A DNA stretch of 64,000 nt from Allium sativum (taxonomy: Eukaryota > Streptophyta > Magnoliopsida > Asparagales > Amaryllidaceae): contig CM060922.1 in assembly GCA_030737875.1 (NCBI GenBank), positions 323,363,956 to 323,427,955 of the forward strand. The letters run 5' to 3'. Positions within the stretch are counted from its first letter, which is position 1. Each line of letters opens with the position of its first letter. A program made the translations under genes and the position numbers. Under the pieces are notes generated by a model. It had not been told where the DNA came from. It saw only the letters and a program-made list of their open reading frames with translations, and ran no database searches. Shown here piece after piece: positions 12,516 through 23,017 of the stretch.

Positions 12516-13977
12516 GATAACCCCTTTGTGCACGTCCCGTAGCAAAGCCCAACTCTAGAAGTTAACTCGTTGGTTCCCATCTGGATCCTAAGTAATAACT
12601 TCTCATTTGGACTTCCTTTGCATCTCGGGTTTTGGTTGAATTGTAGTTAATATTCAGAAGAGTTCACAATTGTCGTCACGTGGCAGTAGTTTGAATCTGG
12701 TTCGGTTTGGAGTCATCATCTCGGTTCAGGTCGGGGTCCTCGTCAAGATCGGTTCGTGGCTCGTGACCCCGCCCCTCCCCGGTTCGTGACCACCCCCCAG
12801 ATTTGTGACTACCCCCCGGCTCGTGACCACCTCCCTGGTTCGTGACCATCATCTTGGAGCGGTTCGAGACCATCATCTTGGAGTGGTTCGTGAGACATAC
12901 CCCCTTCAGGAATCAAAGTTCTCCTGGGCGGTTCGTGAGGCATACCTCCTTTGGGAGCCGGTTTTCTGCAGTTTTTCCAGCAAGCTAATTTCACCAAACG
13001 ACGACGTTTTCAACCATTCTAACCTTACATTGAAGTCACAAAACATACTAAACAACACTAGCAACATGTAGAATCAACCAAAAACACTAAAATATCAATC
13101 ACCGAAATATTTTAGATCAAACATACCCGAAAAGCATGATTTTCTCCTTAATCCCCTTAAACATGTTTTAACTATAAAATTAGCAAACTTAATCCAAATT
13201 AACCCAAATTTTCACTAGTGATGTAGAATAATATTTTATAATTTCTACATATTTTTCTGAGTCATAATTTTGCTAATTATCACAATCACCCCTAATTAGC
13301 CGTAATTAGTGAATAAAAGTGCAAATCACTAACCTTAGCCACAAATGAAGTCTTAGATCTGAAACTTCACTATTATGGCAAGAATTCCAATATATAGCAG
13401 CAGCTCTATCTCTGATTTGATACTAATTTGACTTGATTTGGTAGTAATTTAATCAATTAGTGGTCAAAAAGCGATTAGGAAGGGATTAGAATGAGATTTG
13501 GAAGATGGAGGCCATTACTAGGGTTCAAGGAAGGTTATTGGAAGTTGGAAAAATGAAATGGAACGTTTTCCCAAACTCTTTCAGCCCTCCCATAATCCTA
13601 ATTTCAAAATGGGTTATGGGCCCAGCTGCTAATCACCCGGTTAAGCCCAATTATGTTGTTTTTCATCTTCCAAACCTTATTTCAGCCATATCTCCCAAAT
13701 GTTAAGTCCATTTGATTAATGTGACCACTCTGCGGAAAAGTAAACCATCATCCGAATCCAATGGAAGTGGTTTCAGGTCAAAATTCCTTACCAATCAAAA
13801 GTTACCACGAAACAAGATTCGCTAGGGGCAAAACGGTCATTTAAAATTCGGCAAAAATGGTGAACATGGGGAATGACCCCAATAGTCGTTCCCCAAAGTT
13901 ACACGACCATACGACTTCGTATGAGAATGAAATAAATTTTCTACGATCCTCCGATGCGTAGAATGCGGGTCGTTACA
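12516..13977 (-). repeat. Probable LTR fragment of another retrotransposon, host of the LARD insertion
   Basis: The right edge ends cgggtcgttaca at 13977, so the minus strand begins TGTAACGACCCG, a typical start of plant Ty3/gypsy LTRs. It abruptly interrupts a LINE reading frame at 13978. The left edge is the LARD boundary at 12515, so the rest of this LTR would lie left of the window. It holds a GC-rich minisatellite (12735-12960). Frames at 12676-12997 and 13505-13705 come from repeat or chance. No internal domain is visible, so its identity as an LTR rests on the terminus and the broken reading frame. Confidence 0.55.
12735..12960. repeat. GC-rich degenerate minisatellite
   Basis: Repeated modules around ggttcgtgaccac and ggttcgtgag, roughly 20-27 bp each, with C-rich spacers. 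It is a GC-rich island in otherwise AT-rich DNA. It opens frames on both strands (Gly/His/Glu-Pro-rich on minus), which are artefacts of the repeat. Confidence 0.7.
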
Positions 13978-14602
13978 CTTCCTCACATGTAAACTGAAAT
14001 AGAAAGAGAGTTCCATCCGACTTAACTGTCATTGTGCCTTTAAGATTCCATAGATTTGTGACCTTTTGCACTACCGCTATATATGATAGAGGCTCATCAA
14101 GAAAAAAACCTACGAGTGAGTCTTTCCAAACTTTCGCGCCAGCTTGAACGATTTCATCAGTGTGTACCATAGCACCATCTTTGAAAATGGGGATGAATTC
14201 AATGGGTTTGTACTTCTCGGTATTACGCGGAAGATGCTGAAACATCGAAGCCATCGAAGTCGAAACACGTTGACTGTTGTGAAGAGCAGTTGTTCGATGA
14301 AAGGTCTCATTGGAAGTTGTAACATTTGAGGTAACTAGGTTCAACTGCATCGAAGAGAGAGGGTAAAGAGGCTCAGGCTGGTTGGCAAGATTAGGTTAGG
14401 CTGGGAGAATATCATGGGGTTGAGAAGTTGAGGAAGGAGGAGGAGAAGAGGTTAGCAACGAGGGAGGAGGCTCTGGGTTGGAGAGAAAGGTTAAGGAGGC
14501 AGGCCTGGGGTCAGGAGGGGAAGGCGGTGGTTACGGGGGAGGGCTAACGGACGGAGGAGCTACAGGAGAAGTCGAAGGAGAAGAGCCAGAGGCTGGCACC
14601 AT
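13978..14602 (-). pseudogene. LINE ORF1 / DUF4283-type protein, N-terminal fragment
   Basis: The minus-strand frame opens at 14602 with a Pro/Ser-rich leader (MVPASGSSPSTSP...). It stays in one frame to 13978 but has two nonsense codons, at codon 24 (14531-14533) and codon 69 (14396-14398). The last roughly 45 codons read WKDSLVGFFLDEPLSYIAVV and continue to TLFLFQF, which matches the start of the DUF4283 domain found in plant LINE ORF1 nucleic-acid-binding proteins. The frame is cut at the LTR end at 13977, so the rest of DUF4283 and the zinc knuckle are missing. ORF2 is not seen nearby; it would lie beyond the inserted LTR elements, left of the window. Family assignment is from motif recognition. 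Confidence 0.65.
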
Positions 14603-15445
14603 TTATGACCATTGGAGGGAGCTATTATTTTATTATATATTATGAATACCATAAAACCTTTATTTCTCTGTATTCTCTTCTTATCCTTAATAAAGTTTTT
14701 ATTTATTTCAGTTTATTGTTCTTTTCTTTCATAACAATACGTGTTTTCTACTCAATTAGTTTTGTTAGAACACAAATTATTATTTTTTTCTTTTTATTAC
14801 ATGTTAGTAATTGACCGTTTGATTAGATTCAACGGCAATTCTAATTTTAATTTTCTATTGTTGTTTCTGTTTGATGTTTCTTCGCCAATAATTTGTTCTT
14901 TTTGTCTTAATTGTAGAATTTAGTATAGATCCGATTAGATTAAAATCTATAATAAGTTCAATAACATTATTTCAAATCACATCTCCAAATATTGTCTAAT
15001 TCGCCTACGAAATTGCATAAATAATAAATTTAAAATTCCTCCTTCTGTTCGACCTGCATACTTTACAACTGTGCGCTTGCAGTTTATAATAAATTTGCAC
15101 TTCTCTAATCTATAGAAAAGTGCTGATCATGACTTTACACCGATCACGAGGCCATGAAACAGTGACCATCCCTTCACTAACCTTCCAAAGAAAAAGTAAC
15201 ATTTTGAGCCACTCAAAGCAAGGCAAAAGCAACAGTTTCACATGGCTACGGTCACAATCCAACGTCCCTGGATAGGGAAGAAATGCATGCATAGGATGAC
15301 TAGAAATTTTGCATAGAACGAACATGACATATTTGAAAACAGACTTTCATAGAAAATACATTACCATTGGATAACTCGGATGGACGAGAAAGGAAGGAAA
15401 ACAAACAACTCCCTCCAAACAGCTAATTTAAGAGCAATGCTTCAC
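14603..15445. other. AT-rich spacer, possible 3' UTR of a minus-strand host gene
   Basis: No conserved coding region is recognised. Frames at 14605-14923 are low-complexity Phe/Ile/Leu runs. The frame at 15110-15325 (minus) has ordinary composition but no recognised motif; if the exon-like segment at 15446-15500 is real, this would be its 3' UTR. Confidence 0.4.
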
Positions 15446-15500
15446 CTAGATAGCTGATGGAGAAAGAGGATCAACTTCAACCAGCACACCATTCTCAGCC
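15446..15500 (-). other. Exon-like segment (last coding exon?) of an unidentified gene
   Basis: On the minus strand a polypyrimidine-AG acceptor (ttcttttttag) precedes 55 nt coding AENGVLVEVDPLSPSAI and then TAG. The tail looks protein-like, but I do not recognise the family. It could be the final exon of a small host gene whose 5' part lies toward 16260-16640, with the LINE at 15640-16087 inside an intron. No continuous spliced frame could be built by eye. Confidence 0.25.
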
Positions 15501-15639
15501 CTAAAAAAGAACACCCAATAGACAAAAACCTATCTGGTTACATGTGCACAATGTCATCAAGCTCCAATCCGCCAAAAGAAGAAAATCCCAAAAACTCACA
15601 CAACATAACACACAACCTACTCAAAAGTACTAAAATGTT

Positions 15640-16087
15640 AGGGGATGAGATGATTTTAGGGGAAGATAAAGAAACTAGATATCTTATGTATCATATGGTA
15701 GGGGATGAGATGATTTTAGCAACTGAGGGAGAGGATGGTCTAAATAATGTGAAGATACTAAGCGATTCTACATGGGATAGGCGATATCTCTACGGCCCGA
15801 ACTCTCTGCACTTCGTTGTGAACCTGGTGTCACTCTTCACTCGCATCAGGATGGCAACTCCACCATGTGATGCTGTTGGAGACTAGTTTTCCAACAGCGC
15901 ATAGTAGTTTAGGCAATACTGCTTAACTCCTGTTTTTCTTTTTATATGTAAGCGGTGGACGGTCCACCTTAAAAACCTTTAGCTGATTGTTAACTCCAAT
16001 CACCTGTACTTCATGTATTTTATTATTGGTTATAATAAAAGGTGTTTGCGGTCACCTTAAAAACCGGTCGGCTATGCCAAAAAAAAA
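15640..16087 (+). mobile_element. 5'-truncated non-LTR (LINE) insertion with target duplication
   Basis: The sequence aaaagtactaaaatgtt occurs at 15623-15639 and again at 16085-16101, flanking a segment that ends in a run of about 10 A. A long target-site duplication plus a 3' poly(A) is the signature of target-primed reverse transcription. The 3' part (about 16020-16080) has the motif ggtgtttgcggtcacctt, also found in reverse complement at 25677-25788. A 21-bp direct repeat (taggggatgagatgatttta) occurs at about 15639 and 15702. Frame 15542-15886 starts before the insertion and has no recognised domain, so ORF2 identity is unproven. Confidence 0.75.
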
Positions 16088-16259
16088 AGTACTAAAATGT
16101 TTTCAAATCAAATTCAACAAGACGTAAACACCAAAATAATTGAATATCAAGATAATAAAGATGACCCAACACAACCTGACCAAGTATAGGGAATGTCAGG
16201 CTAACCAAAGCTAAGCTCCACAACCATGGTAACCGAAAGAAGAACAAACCTTACACCCA

Positions 16260-16640
16260 GTCAGAGGAGTTGCGTATCATCAAAATAGTAGCGAGAAGTT
16301 GCTGCTACCGGTGTTCCTCCGCGTTGAACCCAAACCAATCCAAAAACAAACAAGGCTTCCATGCAGTGAAATAATTGGTAAAAGGAAGTAATGCTGATTA
16401 GGAGTGGAGGATGACATGAGAAGGACAAAGAAGGATGCAATAGAAAGGAGAGATTCAGGATCTGACGCTAAATCGTTGATTCTGTGAGCCTCCACGCAAA
16501 CGAAATCAAGTGGAGAGGGAGAAGAAACGTTTAGGAAGATGTTCTGAAGGAGAAAGAAAGAGAGGAAAGCTATGAACTACAATCGAGAATCGAAGAAAGA
16601 ATTGAAAAGCGAAAATTTGTCGCCGTTAATGAAGGCTCGC
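16260..16640 (-). other. Possible 5' UTR / first exon of a host gene
   Basis: On the minus strand this is a CT-rich leader (ttctttcttc, tctctttctttctcc) followed by protein-like frames. Two alternatives are MEAHRINDLASDPESLLS from 16495 and, in another frame, MEALFVFGLVWVQRGGTPVA from about 16360. Together with the exon-like segment at 15446-15500 it resembles a decayed or short host gene. No domain is recognised. Confidence 0.25.
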
Positions 16641-16676
16641 CGATATTTAATTTATTTTAAACCTTTTTGTTGTTTC

Positions 16677-17240
16677 CAGTGGCGGATTAAAGTGCCTGAC
16701 TGAAGTACTCCATAGCAGCAGGCTGCAGCTGCTTTTGCACGTGCTTAATTGAATTATAACAATATTGGGGATCTCACTCTCATCTTCAGCAAAAGATATC
16801 TGCAGACTTGCATGATTGCTTCTCCATGTCCATCTTCAATCTTTATCCATTCTCCACTTTGATAACTTCCCCATCTCCATCCATTTTCCAGCTTCATCCA
16901 TATTATCTAATTTCCAACAATTTGGTGATGAAAAAAATAATGGTTTACAAGGAGTTTGACAAAACGTCACAAAGAATTATTGTTGTCTATTACCTATTTG
17001 TGTGCTGGTTTGTTGAGCTTGTTTACAATATGTTAATTTGTTGTTATACTTACAGAATGAAAAGAACAAATATAAGGGATATTTCATGTTTCTTCCTAAA
17101 GGAACAACAAATGCTCCTATCAGCTATTTTGGTTGTACTATGAATATCTATTACTTTTGAGAAAAAACTATTTTATGAATATTTTTTTATAATCTATTGA
17201 TTGGTGATACACTATCCGTAAAATCCTGTATCTGCCACTG
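16677..17240. mobile_element. hAT-type non-autonomous element (564 bp)
   Basis: The termini are cagtggcggat at the left and, reverse-complemented, cagtggcagat at the right, the usual start of many plant hAT elements. An exact 8-bp duplication gttgtttc flanks it (16669-16676 and 17241-17248). The interior has no transposase; the frame at 16808-17143 shows no known domain. Mobilisation would require a transposase in trans. Confidence 0.88.
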
Positions 17241-17524
17241 GTTGTTTCTAGATCTTATTTCAGAGCAAATAACCAAAATGAATGTTCATATTTAATATTG
17301 TTTGTCAGCGGTTTTCCGCATAGGATGCTTCGTCGATCCCTTCTCCCCTTTTACTTATGCATACACGCTATTACTCTTTATCTATTCCGTTATATTATAT
17401 ACAAAAAAGAGATTACGAGATAATAAATATTCTTACTTCTTATTCATTCTTGCTCTTAATCCTTTTCTCTGGTTTATTTGGAAGAAAAGTTTCGTTTACC
17501 GCTTTAATAATTATTCACTGTTCC

Positions 17525-17846
17525 CAGGCCTGGCTCTAGGGGTCAGCCGGCCAGGCAACCGCCTAGGGAAACCCCCGGATGGGGGCAATAAAGCGGAGGA
17601 AAGAAAAGGGTATGGTAGCTTAAACTTTTCATGTGTAAACACCTTGTCATTATTATCTAAGTTGAATGCATTGGTCAGGTGGTAGCACGCATGATTCCCA
17701 ACTCGTGGGTTGTGAGTTTGATCTTGGGCAAGATAATATAATTATTTTTATCTAGAAAATCCATTAATATGGGCAACATTTTCCCTAACTTTACCTTTGA
17801 CAATTTTATGTTATCTCAGGCAACCCACACTCAAGGACAGACCCTA
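17525..17846. mobile_element. hAT-type MITE (322 bp) with tRNA-like interior
   Basis: An 8-bp duplication actgttcc (17517-17524 and 17847-17854) flanks a segment beginning caggcctggctctag and ending, in reverse complement, tagggtctgtccttg. These are imperfect inverted termini of a hAT kind. The interior (17672-17723) holds a tRNA-promoter-like pair. Frame 17302-17685 crosses the element boundary and is not a gene. Confidence 0.75.
17672..17723 (+). repeat. tRNA-like (SINE-head-like) segment inside MITE
   Basis: tggtcaggtgg (17672-17682) resembles a pol III A box. tgagtttgatc (17713-17723) resembles a diverged B box at about the spacing seen in tRNA-derived SINEs. Either a SINE head was captured or inserted in the MITE, or the resemblance is chance. 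Confidence 0.35.
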
Positions 17847-17854
17847 ACTGTTCC

Positions 17855-19336
17855 AAATTCCAAATTAAATGTTTATTATATCTTAATAACAATGTGCCCT
17901 TCGATTTTCTATTTTGTTTATTCATAAATGTTACATGCTTATTTCTACTTCTTATTTTCATTTTCTTAACTTCTTATCTTATCTATAATAAATCATTTCT
18001 TAATTTTTTTTCTTACTTTCATTTTCTAAAATTCCTATCTGATAATTGTTTTAATCCATAAATAATATAATATCATATTTTCCAGTTCAGTTCCAATTAG
18101 TAAATTTTCTCCTTAGCTATGATCATAAGGTCCTTATCCATATCCATGTCAATTGCTTCTTGCTTTTCATTATGTAGTTTTTGTCTGCCTAATTTAATGT
18201 TGGCTAATAGGAATTAAAGTTGACTTGGTGTTGCATTAAATATATTAACACATAAAATAAAATGATTTGCAAAAATTAGATTAAGAGATATCATCCTTCC
18301 ATAAGTTGCTCTAATTTTCTTTCTTTTGGTTCTAGTAAAGAGATTTTGATTTTCTTTCCATGGTAACTCATGTTCGCAACTTTTGATCAGTCTTATCAGC
18401 TTCTTTGTTATAACTAGATGTTGATTCAATTTATCAATAGCTCTAAACTTCGCAATATACTTAAATTATTCATGATTTTATTTATGTAATTTTTCTATCT
18501 TGCTTTTAGCGTTATCAATTTTAAATTATTTATGATTTTATTAGTGTATTACATTGTATTACTATGATGATCAAGCAATAGAAAACATTATAAAATAACA
18601 TGGTCCTAATTATTAGAGTTGCTGAATTTTAACAAACAAGTATGCTTCTGAATTCAGAGTGTCAGATGTTGGACAATGGACAATGGAAAGGACTTCATTG
18701 GGAAGATTACTACAGAGCAGAGCTTTTAAGTGCAAGATATTGGTTTCAAACAAATTGGAGTGATACAAGGGAGGGACAAAGAGAGGACCGGTGTTTCCAA
18801 AAATTACAATGTTGACCGAGCTTGATGTTAGTATTGTCGGATTTAATAGCTCAGTAGTTGGTGGATACAACAACTACCAGCAATACCTAATTGTAATACC
18901 AAGCATGCATGAGCAACTGTCAATAATCCATTACAATTGTATATGAAGGGATGCTGCACATGGGGGATGCAGCAAATCTGATAGTTGCATGGGCTTGCTT
19001 AAACGAAGGCCAACCTAAGACAGAGACAGGCAGGTAGTCAGACTAACAGTGACGAACTGGAGAGTGTTGCCCGCGATACCAAAATGCTGACTTGATGCCA
19101 CTATAGCAACAATTTAAATAGAAGAGCAACCCAACATGTGCACTAGGCATACACAGAAGGAGAAAATGGAATAAAAGCAATAACGCTTGTAACTCATGCT
19201 TTAAGACTAAATTGATTTCCATTTTGTCCGGTTTTCTGTAGTATAATAAATCTGTGGCATGTTTCCTTCCCTTCATCACCATGATCAAAAGTTAACAATA
19301 ATTATGCATGTATATGTTAATTTCATATTTGAAATA
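17855..19336. other. AT-rich intergenic sequence
   Basis: No domain, repeat boundary or RNA gene recognised. Minus-strand frames at 18214-18429, 18613-18873 and 19043-19288 are short and match no family I know. The last 5 bp, atatg (19337-19341), are the target duplication of the copia element. Confidence 0.5.
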
Positions 19337-19341
19337 ATATG

Positions 19342-19535
19342 TGTTAAAGTAAATGATGTAATCGGTTCTCTTATTACAAAATGAAGTGTTTTGCCTCTTG
19401 GGCTTATACACGTCTGTTGGGCCTTATAGGTTTAGCCCAATTGTTTATTTCAGCTATATATTGTAACGCTATACCTGTACATTATCCATTCTGTTACAAT
19501 TCAAAAGATAATTCTCTGAAATCACATTTCTTACA
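19342..19535 (+). repeat. 5' LTR of copia element
   Basis: 194 bp, starts tgttaaag and ends cttaca, with the PBS directly after it. It differs from the 3' LTR by a handful of bases. Confidence 0.95.
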
Positions 19536-19547
19536 TGGTATCAGAGC
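19536..19547 (+). other. Primer-binding site (tRNA-iMet) of copia element
   Basis: tggtatcagagc, complementary to the 3' end of initiator tRNA-Met, with no spacer after the LTR. Confidence 0.95.
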
Positions 19548-19925
19548 TATACTGCCCAATGGCAATTAAAACTGATCCGTAATCGATAGAGGGGACTGAT
19601 TTTGACTCCTCAGTTAAGTTTCATCATCGGAGATCAAACCTCTCTGATCGAAGGAGCATCTGTCCTTATATTGTTGTGCATGCCTGGCCAGAAATTTCTT
19701 TCGAGGCGACTACAATAGCTTTTCTGGTCATCTGAGAGTAATATCTCATCATTTGACATTCTTGGTGTGGATTCATCAGTTCTTGCAACTTAAAAAGAAA
19801 CAAGAACCTCTTCCACAACCCTTTTTTTTCCTCGTCACTACATTGGCTGCCACCCACAAGAGCAGGTAGCCTCGCCAATCACCTTTTTTTCATCATCTGA
19901 GCACACCTGATCGTTTGCACCAGCC
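19548..19925 (+). other. Copia 5' untranslated leader
   Basis: Non-coding stretch between the PBS and the gag ATG at 19926. The minus-strand frames here are not supported. Confidence 0.7.
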
Positions 19926-20820
19926 ATGGCAGGACCAAATGATGGAAATTCTTTAGCAAATTCAAGCGTGGGCATTGTCGAACCTGCCATCACCAACCCA
20001 GTTCTTGTTAAGCCAAAAACCCAGGTTATAACCACATCTCTTGATGAAGAAAACTTCCTCCTCTGGAAATTCCAAATTGAAACAGCCTTGAAGGGATACG
20101 ACCTTCAAAATTATGTCAAAGGAACTCGACCCATACCACCTGCCATGATCAATGACAAAGTTGGAAATATGATTAGTAATCCAGCATACACACATCATCA
20201 GAAACAGGAAAGTTTAATGTCCTTATGGCTTCATCCACTAATACCAGTCTGTTATCTCAAGTTATAGGGTGCAATTCATCCTATGAAATATGGTCCACTA
20301 TACAACAAATCTTCAACTCTCAATCCTCAGCCAGAATAATGCATTACAGAAGAGAGTTTCAAAATGCAAAGAAAGGGGAACTATCAATGAGAGAGTACAT
20401 TTCTAAGGTCAAGACTCTATGTGACAAACTTAAGGCAGTGGGACATCATGTATCAGATAATGAACAAATCCTCACACTGACCAATGGATTAGACGAAGAA
20501 TATAAATCACTGGTTACCTTTATAGCTACCCAATCTACTCTTCCAGACATCCAGACCGTGTATTCTGCACTAATGGCACACGAAGGCAGAGTAGAACAAA
20601 GAAAGGCCACACAAACTAATTACAACATAAATCTTGCATCAAATTCAAGAAGTGCCAACACTAACTAGTCAAGAAACGTACCTAGATTCGGTAGAGGAAG
20701 CAATCAGGGTTCAAGAGGAAACCTAAATCAGAGAGGGAGAGGCAGAGGCAGATTCAACTATGCTCCAAGAATCAAGTGCCAAATATGTGAGAAACCTGGT
20801 CATTCAACAAACAGATGTTA
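19926..20820 (+). pseudogene. gag: Copia gag (capsid and zinc knuckle)
   Basis: The polyprotein starts at ATG 19926 (MAGPNDGNSL...). The capsid N-terminus has LDEENFLLWKFQIETAL, the usual W-containing copia gag motif. A frameshift near 20222 moves the reading into the frame starting with ASSTNTSLLSQVIG. The capsid continues through YEIWSTIQQIF and MREYISKVKTLCDKL to a TAG at about 20666-20668. Beyond it, in the same frame, is a zinc knuckle CQICEKPGHSTNRC (CX2CX4HX4C, about 20777-20818). Gag would package element RNA into virus-like particles. Confidence 0.9.
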
Positions 20821-20839
20821 TTTCAGATTCAACACAGAT

Positions 20840-21900
20840 GTGAACAACAACCAACAAGGACAGTTCAATCAAAGGGGACCAAATATAAACGTGGCACAGG
20901 CAAATCAAGGCAGATCCAACACAGAAGGCTCTGCAATGACAAGTAAAAATGATGATTCTATCAAAATTGATGATGTCAACAATGAAGAATGGTTCCCAGA
21001 CTCTGGAGCAACCAACCACATCACCAACAACTTGCAAAATCTAAATCTTGGCAACAAGAACTACACATGTAAGCAAGTTATTCATACTTGTAACGGTGAA
21101 ACGATGAATATATCTCACACTGGAACAAGTTTCATCAAAGGTGGTAGAAAATGTTTCCTTAATAATTTGCTTATAGTCCTAAATGTCAAGAAAAACCTTG
21201 TCAGTGTGTCTCAATTCACTAGTGACAATAAGGTACATTTTGAGTTTCACCCTGAACATTGTCTAGTTAGAGACTCTCTAAATAAAGAAATATTATTACA
21301 GGGTAAATTGGATAATGGTCTATATCGATTCAGCAACCTGCGAACAAGTCCCGGGAATGATAATAACACTTGGTGCTGTAATGCTAGTGTTCAGTTTAAT
21401 AGTGATGTTGACAAAGTTGTTTCTCATATTAATGACTGTAATTGTGATAAGGATAACTGTAATAATCTTGACATTTGGCATTATAAACTAGGTCATCCTA
21501 GTTATGAGATTGTGATGAAAGTATTAAATGATAACAATATTCCATATAAAAACTTACCTGTCACCACACTTTGCACACATTGTCAGATTAGCAAAAGCCA
21601 CAAATTACCTTTTAGCAGATCAAAAACAGTGCATTCCAAACCCCTTGAATTGCTGACAGCAGAACTATGGGGTCCTGCATCAATGTGCTCAAGACAAGGA
21701 CACAAGGATTATTTATCCATTGTTGATGCATATACAAGATATACCTAGATCTTATTTCTTAAAGCCAAATCTGATACATGCAATGCTATGCTACAGTTCA
21801 TTAATTTCATTGAAAGACAATTAGGCTGTAGCATAAAAACAATATAGACGGATGGAGGCAGTGAGTTCTTACCCGTAAAAGGATTTTTTAATAATAAGGG
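20840..21900 (+). pseudogene. pol: Copia protease and N-terminal integrase
   Basis: After a Gln/Asn-rich linker the protease active site reads WFPDSGATNHI (about 20990). This is followed by the GAG_pre-integrase motif LDIWHYKLGHPSYEIVMKVL and the integrase HHCC finger ending CTHCQISKSHKLPF. The catalytic core starts at LLTAELWGPASMCS and is stopped by TAG at 21746-21748. In the same frame it resumes and hits TAG at about 21847, just before TDGGSEF, the second catalytic Asp motif. The two nonsense codons remove a continuous integrase. Confidence 0.92.
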
Positions 21901-21904
21901 GATA

Positions 21905-23017
21905 ATGCATAGAACCATTTGCCCATATACGTCAGAACAAAATGGCATAGTGGAAAGAAAACACAGGCACATTGTAGAAACAGGGCTGACACTATTATCA
22001 AAGGCATCTATGCCACTGAAATATTGGAATGAGGCATTTGACACAACAGTACATTTGATAAATATTATGCCAACTAAAATTCTTCAACACAAATGTCCTT
22101 ATGAATTGCTGTATGGAAACAAACCAGATTACAAAATTCTAAGAATCTTTGGATGTTTGTGTTTCCCATGCCTCAGGCCATATAACAGTCATAAACTTTC
22201 TCTAAGATCCAGCAAATGTACCTTTTTAGGTTATGGTAATAATCAAAAAGGGTACAAATGTATGAATGACAAGGGAAAGGTCATAATATCTAGATATGTT
22301 GTCTTTAATGAAGGTGTTTTTCCTTTTGAAGAAAAGGGAAACATAAACAAGAAGGGACATGATCAATTAAAGGTTCAGGTGGGGACAATTCCAATACTAG
22401 TAGAGGAGAGTTTGCACACAAATGAAGAGTTTACACCACATCAGACTCAAGCTACTCCAACTGTATCAAGCACAAGGTCAGGATACAGTTCAAGTGAACC
22501 TATTACTAATGATAATCAAGCTCAAGGTGACAACAACAATAAAAGTAATGGAAATGACAACATTGCATCAGATCAAGACAATCAGAACAATGGAAATGAC
22601 AAAACCACATCAGATGAAAGCAGCAGTGATAATGAAGGTCAACAGCCACAAACAAGACATCACATGATTACCAGGGCTATGAGAGGCATATTTAAACCTA
22701 AAGTTTACAATGCCCTAACTAAAGACATCAACCCCACGAATGAACCAATTACATTCAACCAGGCAGCAAAGTACAAACAGTGGTGTGATGCAATGGATGA
22801 GGAATATCAAGCTCTAGTTAAAAATATAACTTGGAGTTTGATCATTCCTCCCAAAGATAAAAACATTGTAAGCTGCAAATGGACTTATAAACTAAAGAAG
22901 GATGGCAATGGCAACATATCAAAACACAAAGCCAGATTAGTGGCAAGAGGTTTTCACAGCAATTTGGTTTTGATTTCAATGAGACCTTTTCCCCTGAAGT
23001 CAAACCCACAACCATAA
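21905..23017 (+). pseudogene. pol: Copia integrase C-terminus and start of reverse transcriptase
   Basis: MHRTICPYTSEQNGIVERKH contains the third catalytic Glu of the integrase (QNGIVERKHRHIVE). Then come AFDTTVHLINIMPT, the conserved FGCLCFPCLRPYN and FLGYG segments, and a low-complexity Asn/Asp/Ser linker (about residues 190-245). RT begins at KQWCDAMDEEYQALVKNITW and runs through NIVSCKWTYKLKKDGNGNIS and KARLVARGF. A frameshift near 22965 follows, where RT motif (G)FDFNETFSP should continue. Confidence 0.92.

Noticed and set aside
14605..14923. Hydrophobic plus-strand frames
   Set aside because: Low-complexity T-rich sequence gives Phe/Ile/Leu runs; no recognised domain or gene context.
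16691..16760. Start of a transposase gene inside the first hAT element
   Set aside because: No frame in the 564-bp element encodes a BED finger or hAT C-terminal motif; it is a MITE-like derivative.
17302..17685. 127-codon plus-strand frame
   Set aside because: It runs from AT-rich sequence into the hAT MITE at 17525, so the frame is accidental.
21745..22044. Minus-strand frames within the copia element (also 19962-20198, 20804-21037, 23864-24109)
   Set aside because: Antisense shadows of recognisable plus-strand gag-pol domains.
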